DNA of 64,000 nucleotides from Pseudomonadota bacterium. Its GTDB lineage: Bacteria > Desulfobacterota > Desulfovibrionia > Desulfovibrionales > Desulfovibrionaceae. Of this stretch, positions 58,145 through 64,000 are shown piece by piece. The number at the start of each line of letters is the position of its first letter. Positions within the stretch are counted from its first letter, which is position 1. The stretch spans positions 62,001-126,000 of the forward strand of contig JAHIUW010000032.1 of assembly GCA_018816865.1 (NCBI GenBank), in the 5' to 3' direction. Under the pieces are notes generated by a model, which saw nothing but the letters and a program-made list of their open reading frames with translations, was not told the DNA's origin and ran no database searches. The position numbers were made by a program, and so were the translations under genes.

Positions 58145-58891
58145 ATGCCAATCCTCCCGCCCTGCACAGGCATCATCCCCGCGCGCTATGAATCGTCGCG
58201 GTTTCCGGGCAAACCCCTGGCCGACATCCTGGGACGACCCATGTTTTGGCATGTGTACCAGCGCGCCATCCAGTGCCCCCTGCTGGGCAAGGTGGCCCTG
58301 GCCACGGATGACAACCGCATCTACTCCGAGGCCTGCAAGTACAACATTCCCGTGATCATGACCGACAAACACCACGCCAGCGGCACGGATCGCGTGCTGG
58401 AAGCCGCGCAGATCCTGAACGTGCCCGAGGACGGCGTGGTGGTGAACATCCAAGGCGACGAGCCATTGCTGGCCCCGGCCATGCTGACCGAATTGCTGGA
58501 GCCCTTTGCGGACGAATCCATCAAGGTCACCACCCTGGCCACGAGGATCAGCCGTGAACAGGCCCTGAGCACGGATCAGGTCAAGGTCCTCTGGACCAAG
58601 GGCGGTTCGGCCCTCTATTTTTCGCGTGCGCTGGTCCCCTATCCCCGCGACATGGAAACCGGCGGCGTATTCTGGGGGCACATCGGGCTCTACGCCTTTC
58701 GCATGCGCACCCTAAAGCGGTTTGTGAGCCTCGGCCCCAGCGACCTGGAACGCCAGGAAAAGCTGGAACAGCTGCGGCTCCTGGAAAATGATATTCCCAT
58801 CTATATCGTGCCTACGTCCCATAAGACATGCGGCGTAGACCGGCCCGAAGACATCGACAGAGTCATTAAGAGACTTTCGGAGACCAGCTGA
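58145..58891 (+). CDS. kdsB: CMP-Kdo synthetase
   Basis: Protein of 248 residues, nucleotidyltransferase fold. [19 protein letters not shown] is the CTP-binding start; [11 protein letters not shown] and [11 protein letters not shown] follow. It activates Kdo with CTP for WaaA, encoded immediately upstream. Its last base overlaps the carA ATG. Confidence 0.94.
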   Translation: MPILPPCTGIIPARYESSRFPGKPLADILGRPMFWHVYQRAIQCPLLGKVALATDDNRIYSEACKYNIPVIMTDKHHASGTDRVLEAAQILNVPEDGVVVNIQGDEPLLAPAMLTELLEPFADESIKVTTLATRISREQALSTDQVKVLWTKGGSALYFSRALVPYPRDMETGGVFWGHIGLYAFRMRTLKRFVSLGPSDLERQEKLEQLRLLENDIPIYIVPTSHKTCGVDRPEDIDRVIKRLSETS

Positions 58892-60018
58892 TGAAAGCGT
58901 ATCTGGCACTTGAGGACGGCACATGGTTCAAGGGCATCTCCTTCACCGGCGAAGGCAACGCCCAAGGCGAGGCCATCTTCAACACCGGCATGAGCGGCTA
59001 CCAGGAAGTGCTCACCGACCCCTCCTACGCGGGGCAGATGGTGTGCATGACCTACCCGCTGATCGGCAACTACGGGGTGAACCTGGAGGACGTCGAATCC
59101 TCCCGCGTGTGGGTGGAGGCGTTCATCGTCAAGGAATGCACCAAGGAGCCCAGCAACTGGCGCTCGGTGATGTCCCTGCCCGAGTACCTCGTCAGGAACC
59201 GAGTCATGGGCATCGAGGGCATCGACACGCGCGCCCTGACCCGGCACCTGCGCATCCACGGCGCCCAGCGCGCAGTCATCAGCACCGACGACGTCAGCCC
59301 CGAGGAACTGGTGAAGCGCGCCCAGGCCATCCCCACCATGGAAGGACTGGACCTAGCCTCGCGCGTGACGGCCAAGCAGCCCTATATCTGGGCCGAAAAC
59401 CAGCCTCAAACCGTTGAGCTCAAAGACGGCAGACACCAGTGGACCGGCAAAGGTCCCAAGGTGGTGGTCTACGATTTCGGCATCAAGTGGAACATCATCC
59501 GTCTGCTGGTCCAGCAGGGTTGCGACCTACTGATGGTCCCCGCCGGGACCACGGCCGAAGAGGTCAACCGCCTGGAGCCCGACGCGGTGTTCCTGTCCAA
59601 TGGCCCCGGCGACCCGGCAGCCATCAAGGGCGTCGCCGCAACCGTGGCGGAACTGGCCGACCGCTATCCCACGGCGGGCATTTGCCTGGGTCACCAGATT
59701 CTGGGCCTGGCCCTGGGCGGCAAGACCTTCAAGCTGCCCTTCGGCCACCATGGCCTGAACCATCCGGTCAAGGACCTGACCACAGGGCGCATCGAAGTCT
59801 CTTCCCAGAACCACGGCTTCTGCGTGGACATCGAGAGCCTGAAGAACGTGGAGATCACCCACGTCAACCTGAACGACCAGACCTTGGAAGGTTTCCACCA
59901 TACCAAGAAGCCCATCCTGGCCATTCAGCATCACCCCGAGGCCAGCCCAGGACCACATGACAGCCAGTATTTCTTCAAGAGATTCAGGGAGATGGTGCGC
60001 GATCATTCAGGGGCCTAG
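58891..60018 (+). CDS. carA: Carbamoyl-phosphate synthase, small (glutaminase) subunit
   Basis: Protein of 375 residues: an N-terminal CPSase small domain (about 1-145) and a C-terminal class I glutaminase with nucleophile Cys in [16 protein letters not shown] and His/Glu in [12 protein letters not shown]. It supplies ammonia to CarB for pyrimidine and arginine synthesis. carB is not in the window. The ATG uses the last base of kdsB. Confidence 0.94.
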   Translation: MKAYLALEDGTWFKGISFTGEGNAQGEAIFNTGMSGYQEVLTDPSYAGQMVCMTYPLIGNYGVNLEDVESSRVWVEAFIVKECTKEPSNWRSVMSLPEYLVRNRVMGIEGIDTRALTRHLRIHGAQRAVISTDDVSPEELVKRAQAIPTMEGLDLASRVTAKQPYIWAENQPQTVELKDGRHQWTGKGPKVVVYDFGIKWNIIRLLVQQGCDLLMVPAGTTAEEVNRLEPDAVFLSNGPGDPAAIKGVAATVAELADRYPTAGICLGHQILGLALGGKTFKLPFGHHGLNHPVKDLTTGRIEVSSQNHGFCVDIESLKNVEITHVNLNDQTLEGFHHTKKPILAIQHHPEASPGPHDSQYFFKRFREMVRDHSGA

Positions 60019-60081
60019 ACTTTGATCGGCATTCGTTGAATACTGCCGAAAATCCAGGAAGCTCAAGCCAGGGGAAGGTGC

Positions 60082-60927
60082 ATGTCCAGCGAGCTCATCA
60101 AGGCACGTTCAAAGATTTCAAGTATCAAGACGTATCTGAGGCAGGAGAAGCTGCTTCCAGCCATCGTCTCGCTGCACGATTCCGTGGGCATCATGTGCCG
60201 CACACCACTGCTCAAGCACGAGCAGGAGGAATTTGAACGCAGCCTGGACATGGCCCTGGACATCCTGAACCACGACGATGGGTTCCGCAAGATCTGCCCC
60301 ATGGTCCTGGAGTACAAGAAGGGCGGCGAGAAGGAACTTCTCTCGGCCCTCAAGGAACTGCTGGAAGATCTGCAAGGCTCGGCGGTTTCCGAAGCCCAAG
60401 CCCTGCTGCAGGCCATCGACGACTCCAAGCGGACCCAACTCGAACGTGGCATGCACCTCCTGGAAAAGGGCAAATTCAAGGACGCCAAGTTCACCTTCGA
60501 CAAGCTGCTGCTCCAGTTCCCCGACGACACCGAACTGAAGTACGAGATTGCCGAACTCTACGTCAAATACGACCGCAACCAGGACGCCCTGAAATACCTC
60601 ACGGCGGCCCTCAAGGACTTCCCGGAATCCGCCCACCTCTTCAACAGGGTGGCCATGGTCCTGCGCAAGCTCGAGGAATTCGAGATGAGCGAGAAGTACT
60701 ACACCAAGGCCGTCAAGCTTTCCCAGGAAGACCCGGGCCTGTACTTCAACTTCGGACGGCTCTACATCGACTGGAAGCGCTGGGAAAAGGTCGATGAAAT
60801 GGCCACCAGGGCCATCGAGCTGAATGATGGCTTCACCGAAGCCCACAAGATGCGCAACTTCGCCAACAAGCAGCTGAAGAAGCAGGAAATGGACAAGAAA
60901 AAGTCCGGCCAGCCCATCAAGATTTAG
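60082..60927 (+). CDS. TPR-repeat protein
   Basis: Protein of 281 residues, all helical. The second half (about 115-260) holds three to four tetratricopeptide repeats (for example AKFTFDKLLLQFPDDTELKYEIAELY, and YLTAALKDFPESAHLFNRVAMVL), a scaffold for protein binding. The N-terminal about 100 residues form another helical domain. Soluble, Lys-rich C-terminus. Lies 63 bp after carA; function unknown. Confidence 0.85.
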   Translation: MSSELIKARSKISSIKTYLRQEKLLPAIVSLHDSVGIMCRTPLLKHEQEEFERSLDMALDILNHDDGFRKICPMVLEYKKGGEKELLSALKELLEDLQGSAVSEAQALLQAIDDSKRTQLERGMHLLEKGKFKDAKFTFDKLLLQFPDDTELKYEIAELYVKYDRNQDALKYLTAALKDFPESAHLFNRVAMVLRKLEEFEMSEKYYTKAVKLSQEDPGLYFNFGRLYIDWKRWEKVDEMATRAIELNDGFTEAHKMRNFANKQLKKQEMDKKKSGQPIKI

Positions 60928-60960
60928 CGCCTTGCGCCCTGTGCGCCCCGGAGCCCGGCC

Positions 60961-62373
60961 ATGACACACGCTTACGACGTGCTCATCCTCGGCGCGGGGC
61001 TGGCAGGGCTCCGAGCGGCCTGGGCCGCCCTGGAGGAACACCCCTCCGGGCGCGTGCTGGTGGTCGCCCCTTCCGATATCCCCTCGGGTTCCTCCTTCAC
61101 CAACCCCAACGCCCGGCTGGGCATGCAGGCCCCCCGCAGCGACGACGAACGCGAACGCTTCGCCCAGCGGGCCGGCGAACTTGCGGCTCCCGGCTTCATC
61201 CTCCCCGAACTGACAGAACTGCTGGCCGCCGAGGCCCTGGCGCGCCTGGAAGACCTGAGCGTCCTGGGCGTGACCATCCAGGCCGACGGCGATGGAAACA
61301 GACGGCTGCACCCGGGTTGCTTCGCCCAAGACCTGCGCTGCGCCGCGCAAATCACGGACCTCCCCCGGACCTACCGCCTGCTGCGCGGCAGGATCGAAGC
61401 CCTGGGGGGCGAGTTCCTGGCAGGCCACCTCGCCCTGTCGATCCTGTGCACCCAAGATAATGAGGCCTGCGGGGCCCTCCTCGCCCCGATCCGGGGAGGA
61501 CCGCTCGTCCCCATCGGTTCCAAGACCGTCATCGCCGCCCTGGGAGGCCCTGCAACGCTGTTCACGCATCATCTTTGCGAACCCGGCGCACCGGGTATCG
61601 CCTATGGCCTGCTGGCCGAAACCGGGGCCAGACTTACCAACGAAGGGTTCGTTCAATTCCTGTGGAGCCGTCTGGGCAGCAAGGAATTCGTGCGCCTCGC
61701 GCGCCTGGCGGAGAAGGGCGCGGCCATCATCGACCAGAACCAGACCCGCGTCCCCCTGCCCCGCAAACTCAAGGACCTGGCCGCTGAGCGCGCCACCCAC
61801 TGCCCCATCTCCTGGGGCCGGGATGACACCACCCTGGACCTCTTCACCCTGGACCATGCCGACTCCGAAGGAATCGTAACGCTGGAACTGCCGGGGGAAC
61901 AACCTTTCAGGGCCACCCCCATGGCCCACTGCGGCAACGGTGGCGCGATCATCGACCGACACGGAGCCACCTCCGTGCCCGGCCTGTTCGCCGCCGGGGA
62001 ATGCGCCACCGGCATGCACGGGGCCAACCGCATCGGCGGGGCCATGGTCGCCGCCACCCAGGTCTTCGGGGCCCGTGCCGGAAGAGAAGCCATGCGCCAA
62101 GCCCGGATTCGGGAGCGACCACCCGGAATATTATTCACTGATTTAATGAAAACACCATTTCAGACCCTCTGCACTGCCAACCAGTCTGACCTTGAACAAC
62201 GGCCCTTGCTGACGTCAAACAGCATTTCCGCCATGCTTCGATATAAGACGCAACATACTACAATAAAAATAGAAAATATTTTTTCAGCTGACGCGAAATC
62301 ATCGCCTTCAGTCCTCCGGATGAGCACTTTGTCCGCGTTGACAGTGGCGCGAAGTTTGCATAAGATTACTTGA
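60961..62373 (+). CDS. FAD-dependent oxidoreductase (fumarate reductase/aspartate oxidase family), 3' end altered
   Basis: Protein of 470 residues. The FAD-binding GAGLAGLRAAWAALE (11-25) and the closing FAGECATGMHGANRIGGAMVAATQVFG segment (about 340-365) show a FAD_binding_2 protein of the succinate dehydrogenase/L-aspartate oxidase class. The last about 80 residues (after about 390, from GILFTDLMK) look like translation of noncoding DNA: G+C drops, residues are not domain-like, and a sigma70 promoter for the next gene lies within it. The gene has probably lost its native 3' end or stop. Whether it is functional is uncertain. Confidence 0.75.
   Translation: MTHAYDVLILGAGLAGLRAAWAALEEHPSGRVLVVAPSDIPSGSSFTNPNARLGMQAPRSDDERERFAQRAGELAAPGFILPELTELLAAEALARLEDLSVLGVTIQADGDGNRRLHPGCFAQDLRCAAQITDLPRTYRLLRGRIEALGGEFLAGHLALSILCTQDNEACGALLAPIRGGPLVPIGSKTVIAALGGPATLFTHHLCEPGAPGIAYGLLAETGARLTNEGFVQFLWSRLGSKEFVRLARLAEKGAAIIDQNQTRVPLPRKLKDLAAERATHCPISWGRDDTTLDLFTLDHADSEGIVTLELPGEQPFRATPMAHCGNGGAIIDRHGATSVPGLFAAGECATGMHGANRIGGAMVAATQVFGARAGREAMRQARIRERPPGILFTDLMKTPFQTLCTANQSDLEQRPLLTSNSISAMLRYKTQHTTIKIENIFSADAKSSPSVLRMSTLSALTVARSLHKIT
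62338..62366 (+). promoter_or_regulatory. Strong sigma70 promoter upstream of the winged-helix gene
   Basis: TTGACA (62338-62343), a 17-bp spacer and TAAGAT (62361-62366) give a near-consensus promoter. It ends 36 bp before ATG 62403 and overlaps the last codons of the flavoprotein frame. Confidence 0.7.
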
Positions 62374-62402
62374 CGACTGAACGATCTTCCGGAGTTGAAA
62401 TA

Positions 62403-63017
62403 ATGTTGCAGCACCAAGGCCATTTCCTGAGGCCCAGCACGGACCACCGCACCCTCTCCCTGCTGGAGACCCTTGCCGAGGACAGCGCCTTGTCCCAGTC
62501 CGCCTTGGGCGAGCGCACGGGGCTTTCCGGTGCCATGGTCAACAAGTACCTGCGGGAATTGCAACACCAGGGGCTTATCGAGAAGCTCCCGCTCAACGCC
62601 AAAAGCTACGAATACGTCCTGACCAGGACCGGACACCGCCAGCGCAGGGAACTGCTGGGTGAATACTGCGCTGAAATCGTGCGCAGCTACACGGCCCTGA
62701 AAACCCTGGTCCACAGCAAGCTCAGCAGGCTGGAGCAGACCGGCAAGCGGCGGCTGGTTCTGTGGGGGGCTTCCGAAACCTGCGAAGTGGCGCTGTCCGC
62801 CATCCGGGAAACCAGCCTGACCGTCCTGGCCCTGGTGGACAGCAACCCCGCCAAACACGGGACGCTCCTGGCCGGGCACGCCATCCTGCCGCCGGAAATC
62901 CTGCCCAGCATGGGTTGTGACGCCGTGATCATCACCTCTTTTGGAAAGAGCGGCGACATCCACGCCCAGCTCAAACCCCTGGCCGAGGCCCATGACTTGG
63001 AGGTCGTGCGTTTATGA
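62403..63017 (+). CDS. Winged-helix regulator fused to a Rossmann-like domain
   Basis: Protein of 204 residues. Residues about 12-75 form a MarR/IclR-like winged helix (SALGERTGLSGAMVNKYLRELQHQGLIEK); residues about 110-200 form a Rossmann-like nucleotide-binding domain (RLVLWGASETCEVALSAI, LALVDSNPAKHG, DAVIITSFGKSGDI). Such fusions are found at the head of surface-glycan loci and may sense a nucleotide sugar or redox cofactor. CGGAG precedes ATG 62403. It is coupled to the neuB-type gene by an ATGA overlap. Confidence 0.8.
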   Translation: MLQHQGHFLRPSTDHRTLSLLETLAEDSALSQSALGERTGLSGAMVNKYLRELQHQGLIEKLPLNAKSYEYVLTRTGHRQRRELLGEYCAEIVRSYTALKTLVHSKLSRLEQTGKRRLVLWGASETCEVALSAIRETSLTVLALVDSNPAKHGTLLAGHAILPPEILPSMGCDAVIITSFGKSGDIHAQLKPLAEAHDLEVVRL

Positions 63018-64000
63018 AGACCCTACCGATCATCAAGCTGCAAAACGGACGGACCATCGGCTCCGGGCAACCCTGTTTCCTGGTGGCTGAAATCGGCAAC
63101 AACCACCAGGGCAACGAGGACACGGCGCGGGAGATGATCGACAAGGCCGCCCAGAGCGGGGCCGACGCCGTCAAGTTCCAGAAACGCGACACCTGCGCCC
63201 TGCTGACACGGGAAGGCCGCGAAAAGCCCTATCCGGGACCCAACAGCTTCGGCCCCACCTACGGCGAACACCGTGACGCCCTGGAACTGCCCCTGGAGTC
63301 CATGGGCCGCCTGAAAGACCATGCCCAAACCCTGGGCCTGACATTCTTCGCTTCGCCCTGGGATCTGCCCAGCCTCGACGGCCTGGCCCGATTGGACCTG
63401 GAGCTGATCAAGATCGCCTCGGCGGACCTGACAACCCTGCCGCTCATCCGCCGCGCCAGCGAACTGCACATCCCCCTGATCCTGTCCACGGGCATGAGCA
63501 CGTTCAATGAAATCGCCCAGACCGTCACCGAAATCCGGCGGCATCATTCCCAGCTGGTGCTGCTGCACTGCAACAGTTCCTATCCCTGTCCTCCCGAGGA
63601 AGTGGCCCTGCTCGTCATGCGCAAGCTCGAACAACAGTTCGGCCTGCCCGTGGGCTATTCCGGACACGAGACGGGCATCGCCCCGTCCATCGCCGCCGTG
63701 GCTCTGGGGGCCTGCGTGGTGGAACGCCATTTCACCCTGGACAGAAACCTGCCCGGTACGGACCACGCCGCGTCACTGGACCCCGAAGGTTTCACCCGGA
63801 TGGTGACCATGATCCGCGAAACCGAGGCCGCCCTTGCCGTGCCCGAAAAATGTGTCACCCCCGTAGAGGCGGCCTGCGCCATCAAACTGCGCAAGAGCAT
63901 CGTGGCCGCCCGGGACCTGCCCCGGGGCATCCTGCTCCAGCCCGGGGACCTGACGGTGAAAAGTCCGGGGGACGGCCTCTCCCCGCTGCACTGGGACTGC
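63014..64000 (+). CDS. N-acetylneuraminate synthase-type enzyme (NeuB family), cut by window end
   Basis: At least 329 residues, continuing beyond the window. The start ATG 63014-63016 overlaps the stop of the winged-helix gene. NeuB-family landmarks: CFLVAEIGNNHQGN near the start, ADAVKFQKRD, KIASADLTTLPLI, LILSTGMSTFNEI, YSGHETGIAPSIAA and VVERHFTLDRNLPGTDHAAS. These enzymes condense PEP with an N-acylated sugar to make sialic, legionaminic or pseudaminic acids for surface glycans or flagellin. A C-terminal SAF domain begins about VTPVEAACAIKLRKSIVAARDLP. Substrate cannot be decided. Confidence 0.9.
   Translation, partial: MKTLPIIKLQNGRTIGSGQPCFLVAEIGNNHQGNEDTAREMIDKAAQSGADAVKFQKRDTCALLTREGREKPYPGPNSFGPTYGEHRDALELPLESMGRLKDHAQTLGLTFFASPWDLPSLDGLARLDLELIKIASADLTTLPLIRRASELHIPLILSTGMSTFNEIAQTVTEIRRHHSQLVLLHCNSSYPCPPEEVALLVMRKLEQQFGLPVGYSGHETGIAPSIAAVALGACVVERHFTLDRNLPGTDHAASLDPEGFTRMVTMIRETEAALAVPEKCVTPVEAACAIKLRKSIVAARDLPRGILLQPGDLTVKSPGDGLSPLHWDC

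Noticed and set aside
60118-62100. 660-residue open frame on the minus strand spanning the TPR and flavoprotein genes
   Set aside because: It crosses two clear plus-strand genes and their junction, with repetitive Gly/Glu/Val-rich content; a shadow frame.

Overview
The window is a G+C-rich bacterial chromosome segment whose gene content fits a motile, anaerobic, Gram-negative member of the Desulfovibrionales (Desulfobacterota). The main evidence is a periplasmic two-subunit [FeFe] hydrogenase of the Desulfovibrio HydAB type with a Tat signal on the small subunit, HypD/HypE for [NiFe]-hydrogenase maturation, LPS/Kdo/heptose genes, a polar-type flagellar cluster (fliR-flhB-flhA-flhF-flhG-fliA-cheY-fliL), and HisF/HydA sequences close to the Desulfovibrio versions. 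No tRNA, rRNA, CRISPR array, prophage or intact insertion sequence was recognised. The assignment rests on family knowledge, not on a database search.

Left part (1-10.5 kb): a membrane MauE/DoxX-like protein and a membrane-anchored rhodanese lie divergent from a rhodanese-rubrerythrin fusion. tlyA follows. Next are hydA-hydB, a strong candidate structured leader RNA, and a coupled operon of a TM1266-type hydrogenase regulator, a TonB-dependent receptor and an ABC importer (binding protein, permease, short ATPase). This layout ties an outer- and inner-membrane uptake route to the hydrogenase locus. A perfect 12-bp bidirectional hairpin ends the block.

10.5-32.7 kb is mostly housekeeping: thrC, a DUF456 membrane protein, a phenylacetate-CoA ligase-type enzyme, rpsF-rpsR-rplI-dnaB, alr, lptD, mutL, an unknown protein plus a PilZ protein, hldD, hisH-hisF, a NifX-like protein with a Gly-rich tail behind a sigma54-like promoter, rpoZ-dnaJ-moaC, a lone DUF4340 protein, a TtcA-like enzyme and an M23 peptidase. 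Between the PilZ gene and hldD lie a 26-bp perfect hairpin and a nested palindrome.

32.9-45.4 kb is the flagellar/chemotaxis region. It contains three conserved-looking but unnamed genes after fliL, then a tRNA-dihydrouridine synthase, ispH and cheV. 45.4-49.9 kb holds nadE, azlC-azlD, and a TetR-led operon (PPOX-like flavoprotein, DUF2867-like protein) with a perfect palindromic operator.

50-52.7 kb is the accessory spot: a DUF6765-like metal-site protein followed by two AT-rich orphan genes set among degenerate direct, tandem and inverted repeats, organised like two tandem cassettes. From 52.8 kb the ordinary genome resumes: hypE, hypD, an HD hydrolase, ddl, waaA, kdsB, carA, a TPR protein, a flavoprotein whose 3' end runs into AT-rich promoter DNA, a winged-helix/Rossmann regulator, and a sialic-acid-synthase-type neuB gene cut by the window edge. 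The last two probably begin a surface-glycan locus.
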